From Extensimonas sp963708545 (GTDB lineage: Bacteria > Pseudomonadota > Gammaproteobacteria > Burkholderiales > Burkholderiaceae_C), in the NCBI GenBank assembly GCA_963708545.1, contig CAVPUD010000118.1:1-27765 (forward strand): DNA of 27,765 nucleotides, written 5' to 3'. Each line of letters opens with the position of its first letter. The first letter of the stretch is position 1. Shown in pieces: positions 7,428-15,863 of this stretch. The notes beneath the pieces were generated by a model. The model worked only from the letters and a program-made list of their open reading frames with translations. It ran no database searches and had not been told where the DNA came from. Position numbers and translations under genes: made by a program.

Positions 7428-8273
7428 GTGCAACCTCAACCAGCGCCCATCACCCACTACGAAAACTTTCCCGTCGCCTCGCTGCTGTGCCCGCCGCGGC
7501 TGCGGCCGGCGATTGCGGCAATCTACCACTTCGCGCGCACGGCCGACGACATCGCCGACGAGGGCTGCGCTGCCGCCGAAGAGCGGCTTGCCACGCTGGC
7601 CGCATATGTCGCCGAACTGCAAGCCGTAGCCGCGGGCCAGCCGCCGGGGCCGCGCTGGGCTGCGGTGTTCGGCCCGTTGCAATGGACATTGCAACGCCAC
7701 GCATTGCCCGTGCCCCTGCTGGCCGACTTGCTCGATGCCTTTCGCCAGGACGTGGAAAAGACGCGCGCCGCAGACGGCTACGCCGACCGCGCCGAACTGC
7801 TCGACTACTGCCGCCGCTCGGCCAACCCGATTGGGCGGCTGCTGTTGCACTTGTACGGCGTGCACGATGCCGCGGCGCTGCAGCAAAGCGACGCCATTTG
7901 CACGGCGCTGCAGCTCATCAACTTCTGGCAGGACTTGAGCGTCGATATTCCGCGCGGGCGCTACTACCTTTGCGCCGAAGACTGCGCACGCCACGGCGTG
8001 CAGCAGGCCGATGTGCTGGCCTTGCGCCTGACGCCTGAAATATCGAATTTGATAGCTGATTACGCAGACTGGACGGGCGCTATCATGCAAAAAGGCCTAG
8101 AACTCGTGCACCGCGTGCCGGGGCGCATGGGCTGGGAGCTGCGCTTGGTGGTGCAAGGCGGCCTGCGCGTGCTGGGCAAGGTGCGGGCGCTGCGCGGCGC
8201 GAGCCTGCATACGCGCCCACGCCTTCGCGCCTGGGACGCCGCGCCGCTGCTGTGGCGCGCGCTGCGCATGTAA
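7428..8273 (+). CDS. hpnC: Squalene biosynthesis protein HpnC (hydroxysqualene-forming prenyl transferase)
   Basis: A trans-isoprenyl diphosphate synthase-like enzyme. In the HpnCDE route HpnD makes presqualene diphosphate, HpnC converts it to hydroxysqualene and HpnE reduces that to squalene. From the GTG at 7428 the product has 281 residues and begins just before the conserved HYENFPVASLL. The first Asp-rich motif is DDIAD at 40-44 and the second has Asp169 and Asp173 (NFWQDLSVDIPRGR). The start is uncertain: a GTG at 7353 gives 306 residues, and neither has a clear ribosome-binding site. A segment at 8034-8100 is AT-rich and resembles the short dispersed repeat of this genome, yet stays in frame. 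The gene is separated from hpnD and hpnE by an oppositely oriented receptor gene, and no hopene cyclase gene is in the window. Confidence 0.9.
   Translation: MQPQPAPITHYENFPVASLLCPPRLRPAIAAIYHFARTADDIADEGCAAAEERLATLAAYVAELQAVAAGQPPGPRWAAVFGPLQWTLQRHALPVPLLADLLDAFRQDVEKTRAADGYADRAELLDYCRRSANPIGRLLLHLYGVHDAAALQQSDAICTALQLINFWQDLSVDIPRGRYYLCAEDCARHGVQQADVLALRLTPEISNLIADYADWTGAIMQKGLELVHRVPGRMGWELRLVVQGGLRVLGKVRALRGASLHTRPRLRAWDAAPLLWRALRM
8034..8100 (+). repeat. Short dispersed repeat-like segment inside hpnC
   Basis: AT-rich island in a GC-rich gene sharing TTTGATAGCTG and the following spacing of GC-rich blocks (an ACGC block, then GCGCTAT) with the intergenic short repeats at 17005 and 26540. 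It encodes roughly residues 203-224 of HpnC (from the 7428 start) without breaking the frame. The match is partial, so the relation is an inference. Confidence 0.45.
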
Positions 8274-8290
8274 ATCACACGCCGTCGCGC

Positions 8291-9982
8291 TTACTGCAGA
8301 CGCGCTTGCTCGGCCGCGGCGTGCAATTGCGCGGGCGCGGCGGTGGAAATGGCGCCCGCAGCAGACCGGCCAGATGCCCTGGCAGCCGTGCCCACGGCCC
8401 AACCTCCGCTCTGCCCATCCAGCTTGAACGCCGCCGCGAGCGCCGCGAGCTGGCGCGCCTGCTCCTGCAGCGCGTTCGACGCGGCCGAGGTCTGCTCGAC
8501 CAGCGCGGCGTTTTGCTGCGTGACGCTGTCGAGGTGCGTCACGGCCTGGTTGATCTGCGCGATGCCGCCCGATTGCTCGCGGCTCGCGGCAGCGATTTCG
8601 CCCACGATGTCGGACACGCGCTGTATGCCCGCGACGATCTCCTGCATGGTCTGGCCCGCCAAGCTGACTTGCTCATTGCCCGCGCCGACCTTTTCGACCG
8701 ATTCGGAAATGAGCGCGCGCACCTCCTTGGCTGCCTCGGCGCTGCGGCCCGCCAGGTTGCGCACTTCACTCGCCACCACGGCAAAGCCACGCCCCTGCTC
8801 GCCCGCGCGCGCGGCCTCGACGGCAGCGTTGAGCGCGAGGATGTTGGTCTGGAACGCGATGCCGTCGATCACGCCGATGATGTCGGCAATCTTGCGCGAG
8901 GACGCATTGATGGAGTCCATGGTCTCCACCACCTGCGCGACGACCTGGCCGCCGCGCCGCGCCGCGTCGGTGGCCGAGGCGGCGAGCTGGCTCGCCTGCT
9001 GTGCGTTGTCGGCGTTGTGCTGCACGGTGCTCGCGAGCTCTTCGGTGGCTGCCGCCGTTTGTTCGAGCGAGCTCGCCTGCGCCTCGGTGCGGCTGGACAA
9101 GTCCAGCGTGCCCGCCGCGACCTGCGAGGCGGCGCTTGCCACCGCGTCCGAGCCGCTGCGCACCTGGCCGATCACGCCGCCGAGGTTGCGGCGCATGGTT
9201 TCCATATGGCGCAAAAGCACGCCGATTTCGTCCTTGCTTTCGTCATCCACCGCGTGCGTGAGGTCGTTACGCGCAATCGCACCGGCCACATCGCCCGCCT
9301 GGCGAAAGCCCGTGCGCAGCCGGCCAAGTGTCGATAAAGACAGATAGGACGCCGCACTTGCACCCAGCACGGTGGCCAGCGCAAAAACGATCAGCGCGAT
9401 TTCATACCGATCCTGCGCGAGTTGTGCGGCCTTTTGCGCGCGCGCCACCTGGTAGTCGCGCAAGGCGCGCAGGGTTTGCTGCACCGCCTCGCCCTCGTTG
9501 CGCCCCGCGGCGAGGAACTTGGCCATGACCTGCGGGCTGAAATCGCCCGCGGCGATGGCGCGTGTGGCTTCGTCGAGCTTGTCGCGCCAGGCAGCGCGCG
9601 GGCCTTGCGTGGTCGCAAAAAGCTGTTGTTCCTGCGGGTCGCTGATACCTGCCTCCAGCGCTTTGATCTCCTCATTGGCTTTGGCGCGCGTCGCCGTGAT
9701 GGCATCCAAGTGCACACTCAAGGGATGGTCATGCATCGCAGCCAGCGGGCTGTCCGGCGCATGCTGAAAAGCCAGCAGTACCTGCAAGCGGTTTTGCTCC
9801 GTATAGGCAATCGATTCCTCGGCAAGCAAAGCCCGCCGCATGGCCTGCTCGTGCACATCCTTGAGGCTGTCACGGGCATTCATCAGCCCCCATAGGCTCA
9901 CGCCCAGCACCACAATAAAAGAAACCCAATAAACAGCGATAAAGGAGGCAAAACGGGTGGTGATGCGGATGTTGTTCAGCAT
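8291..9982 (-). CDS. Methyl-accepting chemotaxis protein
   Basis: Inner-membrane chemoreceptor that passes ligand signals to CheA/CheW. The 563 residues show TM1 at about 11-34, a periplasmic four-helix-bundle type sensor region (35-193), TM2 at about 194-216, HAMP at about 217-270 and a methyl-accepting signalling domain. The highly conserved hairpin tip lies at about 366-420 (IAFQTNILALNAAVEAARAG, then GRGFAVVASEVR). The C-terminus has no NWETF-type CheR-binding pentapeptide. No che genes are nearby, so the ligand cannot be inferred. The gene stands alone between hpnC (convergent, 17 bp apart) and hpnD (divergent) and splits the squalene cluster. The ATG at 9982 has only a weak ribosome-binding site. 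Confidence 0.95.
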   Translation of the reverse strand: MLNNIRITTRFASFIAVYWVSFIVVLGVSLWGLMNARDSLKDVHEQAMRRALLAEESIAYTEQNRLQVLLAFQHAPDSPLAAMHDHPLSVHLDAITATRAKANEEIKALEAGISDPQEQQLFATTQGPRAAWRDKLDEATRAIAAGDFSPQVMAKFLAAGRNEGEAVQQTLRALRDYQVARAQKAAQLAQDRYEIALIVFALATVLGASAASYLSLSTLGRLRTGFRQAGDVAGAIARNDLTHAVDDESKDEIGVLLRHMETMRRNLGGVIGQVRSGSDAVASAASQVAAGTLDLSSRTEAQASSLEQTAAATEELASTVQHNADNAQQASQLAASATDAARRGGQVVAQVVETMDSINASSRKIADIIGVIDGIAFQTNILALNAAVEAARAGEQGRGFAVVASEVRNLAGRSAEAAKEVRALISESVEKVGAGNEQVSLAGQTMQEIVAGIQRVSDIVGEIAAASREQSGGIAQINQAVTHLDSVTQQNAALVEQTSAASNALQEQARQLAALAAAFKLDGQSGGWAVGTAARASGRSAAGAISTAAPAQLHAAAEQARLQ

Positions 9983-10057
9983 GGTTTCTCAAACATGTTT
10001 TGACAAATTTTGCATTCTAGGCACGGTCTGCACCATGGGACTATCCCACAAAAACTT

Positions 10058-10143
10058 TTCCGTGGTTGTTCAGGAGGCGCGGGACGATGGCGCGGCGGTT
10101 GGCGGGGCCGTTTGGCTGCTGCCGAGAGCGCATGGGACAATCA
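10058..10143 (+). mobile_element. Decayed, internally deleted copy of the 178-bp palindromic element
   Basis: From about 10058 the sequence matches the left half of the full elements at 19678 and 26597 for about 65 bp: TTGTTCA, then CGCGGGACGATGGCG, GGCGG, TGGCG and GTTTGG in the same order and spacing. It then jumps to a stretch resembling the right end (ATGGGACAATC compared with ATGGACAATC). The central hairpin is missing. A 12-bp near-perfect direct repeat, CATGGGACTATC at 10034 and CATGGGACAATC at 10131, brackets it. It ends just before the hpnD start. Confidence 0.6.
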
Positions 10144-10150
10144 CCACCCC

Positions 10151-10990
10151 ATGACGCCGCAGCAATACGTCCAGCACAAGGCCCTGGCCTCGGGCAGCAG
10201 TTTTTACTACGCTTTTTTGTTTTTGCCGCGGCCGCGGCGCGCGGCGATCACGGCGTTTTATGCGTTTTGCCGCGAGGTCGATGACGTGGTCGATGAGGTC
10301 TCGGACGCGGGCGTGGCGCAGACCAAGCTCGCGTGGTGGGAGGGCGAAGTCGCGCGCAGCTTCGCGGGCCAGCCCAGCCATCCGGTGATGCAGGCACTGC
10401 TGCCGCACTGCAGCGTGTATGGCATAGCACCGCGCCACTTGCAGGCCGTGATCGAGGGCTGCCGCATGGACCTGGAGCAAACGCGCTACCTCGACTTTGC
10501 GGGCCTGGCGCGCTACTGCCACCTCGTGGCCGGCGTGGTGGGCGAAGTGGCGGCGGGCATCTTCGGCCAGACTGAGGCGCGCACCACCGAATACGCGCAC
10601 AAGCTGGGGCTGGCGCTGCAGCTCACGAACATCATCCGCGACGTGGGCGAAGACGCGCGGCGCGGGCGCATTTATTTGCCCGTGGCCGAGTTGCAGCAGT
10701 TCGACGTGAAGGCGCACGAGATTTTGCAGGGCCGATACTCGGAGCGCTTCACGGCGCTGATGCGCTTTCAGGCCGAGCGCGCCGCGCGCTGTTACGACGA
10801 GGCACTGGCGCTGCTGCCCGCGGCCGACCGCGCCGCGCAAAAGCCCGGCCTGATGATGGCCAGCATCTACCGCACGCTGCTGCGCGAGATCGCGCACGAA
10901 AACTTTCAAGTGCTGCACCAGCGCATCCAGCTCACGCCGCTGCGCAAGTTCTGGCTCGCCTGGAAGGTGCAGGCGCTCGGACGCATGTGA
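10151..10990 (+). CDS. hpnD: Presqualene diphosphate synthase HpnD
   Basis: Squalene/phytoene synthase family enzyme that joins two farnesyl diphosphates to presqualene diphosphate. The ATG at 10151 gives 279 residues, as expected. The longer open frame upstream only reads through a decayed repeat. The first Asp-rich motif is DDVVD at 44-48 within FCREVDDVVDE. The second is Asp164 and Asp168 in NIIRDVGEDARRGR. The conserved MDLEQTRY segment lies at about 106-113. No Shine-Dalgarno sequence is visible before the ATG. The stop codon overlaps the GTG start of hpnE by the GTGA arrangement, so the two are translationally coupled. Phytoene synthase is the main alternative reading, but the neighbouring hpnC and hpnE support HpnD. 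Confidence 0.93.
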   Translation: MTPQQYVQHKALASGSSFYYAFLFLPRPRRAAITAFYAFCREVDDVVDEVSDAGVAQTKLAWWEGEVARSFAGQPSHPVMQALLPHCSVYGIAPRHLQAVIEGCRMDLEQTRYLDFAGLARYCHLVAGVVGEVAAGIFGQTEARTTEYAHKLGLALQLTNIIRDVGEDARRGRIYLPVAELQQFDVKAHEILQGRYSERFTALMRFQAERAARCYDEALALLPAADRAAQKPGLMMASIYRTLLREIAHENFQVLHQRIQLTPLRKFWLAWKVQALGRM

Positions 10991-12399
10991 GCCCGATAGC
11001 AAAGCCCGTGCGCAGCAAAGTTGCCATCGTCGGAGCCGGCTGGGCCGGCATGGCCGCAGCGCTGGCCGCGGCGCAGGCCGGGCACGATGCTATTGTTTTA
11101 GAAGCTGCTCACGCAATTGGTGGAAGGGCTAGAGCCTTATTTGACCTGAAGAATCCGAAGCAACCCCTGGACAACGGTCAGCACATTTTGATCGGCGCCT
11201 ACAGCGAATGCCTGCGCCTCATGCGCCTGGTGGGCGTGGCGCCCGAGTCCGCACTGCTGCGCTTGCCGCTTGCGCTGCGCTTTGTCGACGGCGGTGGCCT
11301 GCAGCTGCCCGATCTGCCGCCGCCCTGGGACGCGCTCGCGGGCATCGCCACGGCGCGCGGCTGGCACTGGCGCGACAAGTGGGCGCTGCTGCGCCTGGCC
11401 GCCGCGTGGCAGCGCAGCGGGTTTGCCTGCGCGCCGGGCGCCACGGTGGCGCAGTTGTGCGCGCAGCTGCCTGCGCGGCTGGTGGAGGACTTCATTGCGC
11501 CGCTGTGCGTGTCGGCGCTCAACACGCCTGTGCATGAAGCCAGCGGCGCAGTGTTTTTGCGCGTGCTGCACGACAGCCTATTCAGTGGGCGCGGCGGATC
11601 GCACCTGCTGCTGCCGCGTACCGACCTCGGCAGCCTGTTCCCCGAACCCGCGGCACGCTGGCTGCGCGCGCACGGCGGCGCACTGCACACGGGGCGGCAC
11701 GTGCAGCGGCTCTCGCGCGAGGACGGAAGCGGCGAGCGCGGAGGGGCACCCGCGGGCTGGCGGATAGACGGCGAACGCTTCGACGCCGTGGTGCTGGCCA
11801 CCTCGGCCAGCGCGGCGGCGCGGCTCGTGCATGCTTGTGCCGACACGGCGCCTACGGCTGAGCGCCCCCTGCTGCGCGCCTGGGCGGCCTGCGCGCAGGC
11901 GCTGCGCCACACGGCGATCGCCACCGTGTATGCGCAATGCGCCATGCCCGATCGCACGCGCACACAAAGCGACGACCCGCGCCCCAACGTGATGCCGCAG
12001 CCGCTGCTGGCCCTGCGCAGCAGCGCCACCCAGCCCGCGCAGTTCGTGTTCGACCGCGGCGCGCTCGGCGGCCCGCCGGGTTTGCTGGCTTTCGTCGTGA
12101 GCGCGGCAGACACGTCCGAAACCACGCGCGTTGAAATGGAAAGGCAGGTGCTCGCCCAAGCACACGCGCAGCTCGCACATCTTCTGCCCGGCCCGCTGCA
12201 AGCCGTGCAAACCGTGGTCGAAAAACGCGCCACCTTTGCCTGCACGCCCGCCTTGCAGCGCCCGCCCGCGTGCGTGCTATCAGGCTTGTGGGCCTGCGGT
12301 GACTACGTCGCGGGCCCCTACCCCGCAACGCTCGAAGGCGCGGTGCGCAGCGGCACGGCAGCGGGGCAACAAGCCGCGGCGTGGCTGGGTCAGCGCTGA
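10987..12399 (+). CDS. hpnE: Hydroxysqualene dehydroxylase HpnE (FAD-dependent)
   Basis: FAD-dependent amine-oxidase-fold protein that completes squalene formation by reductive dehydroxylation of hydroxysqualene. The 470 residues start at a GTG at 10987 overlapping the hpnD stop codon by 4 bp. The N-terminal Rossmann motif is GAGWAG at 16-21, the ribose-binding acidic residue Glu39, then GGRARA at 45-50 and LDNGQHILIG at 61-70. The C-terminal FAD motif (GLWACGDYVAGPYPATLEGA) lies near residues 433-452. Codons 34-58 (11086-11158) are AT-rich with rare codons (TTA, AGA, AGG, GGA) and resemble the genome's short dispersed repeat although they encode conserved FAD-binding residues. Its 3' end overlaps the convergent DUF2788 gene by 10 bp. 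Confidence 0.93.
   Translation: MSPIAKPVRSKVAIVGAGWAGMAAALAAAQAGHDAIVLEAAHAIGGRARALFDLKNPKQPLDNGQHILIGAYSECLRLMRLVGVAPESALLRLPLALRFVDGGGLQLPDLPPPWDALAGIATARGWHWRDKWALLRLAAAWQRSGFACAPGATVAQLCAQLPARLVEDFIAPLCVSALNTPVHEASGAVFLRVLHDSLFSGRGGSHLLLPRTDLGSLFPEPAARWLRAHGGALHTGRHVQRLSREDGSGERGGAPAGWRIDGERFDAVVLATSASAAARLVHACADTAPTAERPLLRAWAACAQALRHTAIATVYAQCAMPDRTRTQSDDPRPNVMPQPLLALRSSATQPAQFVFDRGALGGPPGLLAFVVSAADTSETTRVEMERQVLAQAHAQLAHLLPGPLQAVQTVVEKRATFACTPALQRPPACVLSGLWACGDYVAGPYPATLEGAVRSGTAAGQQAAAWLGQR
11086..11152 (+). repeat. Short dispersed repeat-like segment inside hpnE
   Basis: AT-rich island in a GC-rich gene. It shares a GCTATT-TTTT-like start, then AGCTGCT, an ACGC/GCGC block, GGCTAGAGCC and an ATTTGACC-like end with the short repeats at 17005 and 26540, in the same order and spacing. 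It is translated in frame as the end of the FAD-binding beta-alpha-beta unit of HpnE. Confidence 0.5.
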
Positions 12400-12602
12400 A
12401 ACCACCACTGAATGATGAACTTGGCCAAAAAGCCGACGAAGCCCAAGCCCAGGCCCAGAAACAGCACGAACGTGCCAAAGCGCCCCGCCTTGGACTCCCA
12501 GGCCAGGTGCCCGATGATGAACAGCATGAACAGGATGAACGCCGCCACCCCGTAGGTGAGGAAGAAGCTCGCGAGCTGCTCCTCGGTGAAACCAAAGATC
12601 AC
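12390..12602 (-). CDS. DUF2788 small membrane protein
   Basis: Small inner-membrane protein of unknown function (PF10981 type). With the GTG at 12602 it has 70 residues. AGGAGG lies 7 bases upstream (12610-12615), which decides for this start over an ATG at 12626 that would add eight residues. Two hydrophobic segments at about 10-30 and 45-63 surround the conserved ESKAGRFGTFVLF. The GTG start overlaps the stop codon of the upstream DUF2189 gene (GTGA), showing translational coupling. The 3' end overlaps the convergent hpnE by 10 bp. Confidence 0.85.
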   Translation of the reverse strand: MIFGFTEEQLASFFLTYGVAAFILFMLFIIGHLAWESKAGRFGTFVLFLGLGLGFVGFLAKFIIQWWFQR

Positions 12603-13465
12603 GCGCGCACCTCCTGCCCGCCGCATTCAGGGCCGCGTGCGGCGTCGGCCCAAGGGCCACGCGGCGGCAGGCTGGACGCATCGACCAAATCGCGGTACGC
12701 ATGCCAGCTCGCATGCCCGAGCATGGGGATGACCGCGACCAGCCCCAGCATCAGTGAACCCAGCCCAAGCAGCGTAAAGCCCACGATCAGCACCGCCCAG
12801 AACGCCATGGGCCCCGGGTTGGCAACCACCACCTGCCAGCTCGTGAGCACGGCCTGCGGCAGGCTCGCGCGGCGGTCGAGCAGCAAGGGCATGGACACCA
12901 CGCTGGAGGCAAAAATCGGCGCCGCGAGCAGGCTGCCAAGCGCCAGCCAGAGCGCAAACAGCGTGCCGTCGGGCGCGAGCACCACGTGGCGCATGAAGTC
13001 CATGGGCGTGCGTATGGGCACGGGCGCCTGCAAGGTGATGAGCGCCGCCGAAACCAGCACCCAGCCCGTGGCCGCGAGCGACAGCAACAGGCCAAAGCGC
13101 ACCAGGCACCAGTAGCTGCCGTCCCACACGCCGCGGTGGCTGCGCTGCCAGCTCAACCAAGTGGCGCGCACGGTGGCAAAGTTGGCCGGCTCGCCACGCT
13201 CGAGCGCGCGGCTCAGCGCGTACAGGCTGGTCGCCAGCATGGGCGCGACGAGCAAAAACCCCGACAGCGCGCCGGCCAGCAGCCAAAAGCGGTCGTGCGC
13301 CACGGCCACGATGAGCGCGCCGAACAAAGCCAGCGCGAAGCCATGCGCAAAGCTCACCCAGCCCGCGCGCGCCATGTCGCGCCAGCCAAGCGCAAGCCAG
13401 TGCAGCGGCTGCATCCAGCCAATCGTGCGCACAGCGGGTAAAGGGGGTGGGTGGAACCAGAGCAT
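12599..13465 (-). CDS. DUF2189 integral membrane protein
   Basis: Predicted multi-pass inner-membrane protein of the DUF2189 family (PF09955); its function is not established. The ATG at 13465 (MLWFHPPPLP) gives 288 residues and has TGAGGT 7 bases upstream. A further ATG at 13561 would add 32 Arg-rich residues unlike the family. About six hydrophobic segments are visible, with the conserved features PLHWLALGWRDM near the N-terminus and the segments SMPLLLDRR and GHASWHAYRDLVD towards the C-terminus. It follows the HAD phosphatase gene by 29 bp and overlaps the DUF2788 gene, so the three probably form one operon. Confidence 0.87.
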   Translation of the reverse strand: MLWFHPPPLPAVRTIGWMQPLHWLALGWRDMARAGWVSFAHGFALALFGALIVAVAHDRFWLLAGALSGFLLVAPMLATSLYALSRALERGEPANFATVRATWLSWQRSHRGVWDGSYWCLVRFGLLLSLAATGWVLVSAALITLQAPVPIRTPMDFMRHVVLAPDGTLFALWLALGSLLAAPIFASSVVSMPLLLDRRASLPQAVLTSWQVVVANPGPMAFWAVLIVGFTLLGLGSLMLGLVAVIPMLGHASWHAYRDLVDASSLPPRGPWADAARGPECGGQEVRA

Positions 13466-13494
13466 GGCAACCTCATTGCAAACGGGGCAAAGAA

Positions 13495-14250
13495 TCAGGG
13501 CAAAGCATCGCGGCGCACGGGCGCCAGCACGGGTGCGGATACGGACGCGAGCAGCCGGCACAGCGCCGTCAGGTCAGGCACGGTGGCGTGCGGCAGGTGC
13601 TCGGCGTCGTGCGGCCAGGGCGCACCGCTGCGGTTGAGCCACGCGGCCTGCATGCCCGCGCGCAGGGCGCCGAGTGCGTCCAGCGTAGCGTCGTCGCCCA
13701 CGTGCAGCACGGCGGCGGGCGGCACGCCGAGCGCCTGCGCCGCGGCGTGAAAGATGCGCGCATCGGGCTTGGCCACGCCCACAGCGCCCGCGGCGATGGC
13801 CGCGCGAAAGTGCCGGCCCACGCCCGTGCGGTGCACGTCGGCGTTGCCGTTCGAGACCGCGACGACGGCAAAGCGCGCCGACAAGAATTCCAAGGCCGCG
13901 TGCGCATCGTCGTAGAGCTGCACGCGCTGGCGCGCCAGGTAGAACACCTCGAAGGCCGGCTCGGCCAGGGCCGGGTCGTCGCCCGCGGCCAGAAAAGCGC
14001 GGCGCAAGGTCTCGCGCCGCAGGCCGCCGAGGTCGTGGCGCAGGTCGGGGTGATCGTGCTCCACCTGCGCGCGCAAGGCCTGCACGGCCGCGGGGCGCGC
14101 GTGCAGCGCGGCCGTGGCCGGCGCGTGCTCGGCCAGCCAGTCACGCAGCGCCGCCTCGGCACCGGCGATCGTGGGCGCCACGGGCCAGAGGGTGTCGTCG
14201 AGATCGAGCGAGACGACGCGGATGCGGGAAGGGTCGAGGGCGGCAGGCAT
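13495..14250 (-). CDS. HAD-family phosphatase, YigB-like
   Basis: Haloacid dehalogenase superfamily hydrolase. From the ATG at 14250 the protein has 251 residues. Motif I is DLDDT with nucleophile Asp16 and Asp18, motif II is Ser in VVAVSNGNAD, motif III is Lys in GVAKPDARIF and motif IV is HVGDDATLDALGA. The order and wording resemble E. coli YigB, one of the enzymes that dephosphorylate 5-amino-6-(5-phosphoribitylamino)uracil in riboflavin synthesis, but HAD substrates cannot be assigned from sequence alone. An upstream ATG at 14373 would add an Arg/Ala-rich extension and is less likely. It is the first gene of the HAD-DUF2189-DUF2788 operon. Confidence 0.88.
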   Translation of the reverse strand: MPAALDPSRIRVVSLDLDDTLWPVAPTIAGAEAALRDWLAEHAPATAALHARPAAVQALRAQVEHDHPDLRHDLGGLRRETLRRAFLAAGDDPALAEPAFEVFYLARQRVQLYDDAHAALEFLSARFAVVAVSNGNADVHRTGVGRHFRAAIAAGAVGVAKPDARIFHAAAQALGVPPAAVLHVGDDATLDALGALRAGMQAAWLNRSGAPWPHDAEHLPHATVPDLTALCRLLASVSAPVLAPVRRDALP

Positions 14251-14461
14251 GGACGGGTGTGCTGAGGCAGGCGGAGGATAACGCAGCAGCCGGCGCAGCG
14301 AATCGCGTGGCGCTTTTGCCCTGCCCTGCCCGGCGCCATTGCCTGCGCAAGCGCTGCCCATAGCGCCACGCATAGCGCGTCCGCAAGCTGCGCTGGTGCA
14401 GCAGCTTCAGATTCGCTTCATGCCCGCGGCGTATCCTTTGCCTTGCCGTCAAGGATTCGCC

Positions 14462-15796
14462 ATGAAAAACATCCAACGTCTGTACGCCGCCGTGCTGCTG
14501 ATTTTGCTGACGCTGTGGCTCATTGCCGACCCGCTACTCGTGCAGCCCTACAGCTTTTTTGGCCTGCGCGGCTCGCTCGTGCAGGGCACGGGCATCGTAG
14601 CCCTGGGCGTAATGAGCGTGGGCATGATGCTTGCGCTGCGCCCCGTGCGCATAGAGCCCTTTCTGGGCGGGCTGGACAAGACCTACCGGCTACACAAGTG
14701 GCTGGGCATCACCGCGCTGGTGGTGGCCGTGCTGCACTGGCTCTGGGCCAAGGCGCCAAAATGGCTGGTCGGCTGGGGCCTGCTGGAGCGGCCCGCGCGC
14801 CAGCCGCAGCCCGAGCCGGCCAGCGAGCTGCTGCGCTGGATGCAGTCGCAGCGCCATCTGGCCGAATCGCTGGGCGAATGGGCGTTCTACGCCGCCGTGA
14901 TCCTGATCGGGCTGGCGCTGGTCAAGCGCTTTCCGTACCGCTATTTCTACCAAACGCACCGGCTGATGGCCGTGGTCTATCTGGTGCTGGTGTTCCACGG
15001 CTTCATCCTGCTCGACGCGGGCTTCTGGCGCTCGCCGCTCGGGCCTGTGATGGCGCTGCTCATGGCGGGCGGCACGGTGGCCGCCTGCGTCTCGCTCCTG
15101 CACCGCGTGGGGCTGCGCCGCCAGGCCGTGGGCGAGGTGGCGCAGCTCGTGCGCCACACCGACAACCAGGTGCTGCAGGTGGCCATCCAACTCAAAGACC
15201 GCTGGGCCGGGCACGAGGCCGGGCAGTTTGCCTTCGTGACCTTCGACGACGCCGAGGGCGCGCACCCGTTCACCATCTCTTCGGCCTGGCGCGGCGACGG
15301 CCGGCTGGTGTTCCTCATCAAAGGCCTGGGCGACTACACCAGCAAGCTGCCCGACACCGTGCAGGTGGGTGACGTGGTCAAGGTCGAAGGGCCTTACGGG
15401 CGCTTCAAATTCGAGTGCAGCCACCCGCACCAGATCTGGGTGGCGGGCGGCATAGGCATCACGCCCTTCATCGCCAGGCTGCTGGCGCTGGCCGACGCGC
15501 CCGCGCTGCGCACCAAGACCATCGACCTGTTTTACAGCACCAGCGCGCCCGACGAGAACTTTTTGGCCAAACTGCGCCAGGCCGCAGCCGCCGCCCAGGT
15601 GCGGCTGCATATCTTGATCAGCCCACGCGACGGCCGGCTGGATGCCGAGCGCATCTGCCAGGCCGTGCCCGACTGGCAAAACGCCAGCATCTGGTTTTGT
15701 GGCCCGGCGGGCTTCGGCGCAGCGCTGCGCAGCGGCTTCACGGCGCGCGGGCTTGCGCCCGAGGACTTCCACCAGGAATTGTTCGAGCTGCGCTGA
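14462..15796 (+). CDS. Ferric-reductase-like transmembrane flavocytochrome (ferredoxin reductase family)
   Basis: Membrane electron-transfer protein with an N-terminal heme-binding helix bundle and a C-terminal FAD/NAD(P)H reductase module, as in ferric reductases and NADPH oxidases. The ATG at 14462 is preceded by AAGGA, giving 444 residues. Six or so hydrophobic segments occupy 1-215. Likely heme ligands are the pairs His78/His92 and His166/His179 (spacings 14 and 13). The FAD motif is HPFTISS (268-274). The nucleotide-binding motif GGIGITPF lies at 329-336 and the C-terminal WFCGPAGF at 411-418, with a terminal FELR. The substrate (ferric iron, oxygen, quinone or another acceptor) cannot be told. 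It stands alone, divergent from the HAD operon and 67 bp before hemH. Confidence 0.9.
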   Translation: MKNIQRLYAAVLLILLTLWLIADPLLVQPYSFFGLRGSLVQGTGIVALGVMSVGMMLALRPVRIEPFLGGLDKTYRLHKWLGITALVVAVLHWLWAKAPKWLVGWGLLERPARQPQPEPASELLRWMQSQRHLAESLGEWAFYAAVILIGLALVKRFPYRYFYQTHRLMAVVYLVLVFHGFILLDAGFWRSPLGPVMALLMAGGTVAACVSLLHRVGLRRQAVGEVAQLVRHTDNQVLQVAIQLKDRWAGHEAGQFAFVTFDDAEGAHPFTISSAWRGDGRLVFLIKGLGDYTSKLPDTVQVGDVVKVEGPYGRFKFECSHPHQIWVAGGIGITPFIARLLALADAPALRTKTIDLFYSTSAPDENFLAKLRQAAAAAQVRLHILISPRDGRLDAERICQAVPDWQNASIWFCGPAGFGAALRSGFTARGLAPEDFHQELFELR

Positions 15797-15863
15797 GCAC
15801 TACTCAGCCCAGGCCCAAGCAGCACAAGGCCATTGCGCGCCCGGCGGCCGGGCCCAGCGCGCC

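Noticed and set aside
10010..10150. Upstream extension of hpnD
   Set aside because: The extension only translates the decayed repeat and is absent from the family. The ATG at 10151 fits the expected N-terminus.
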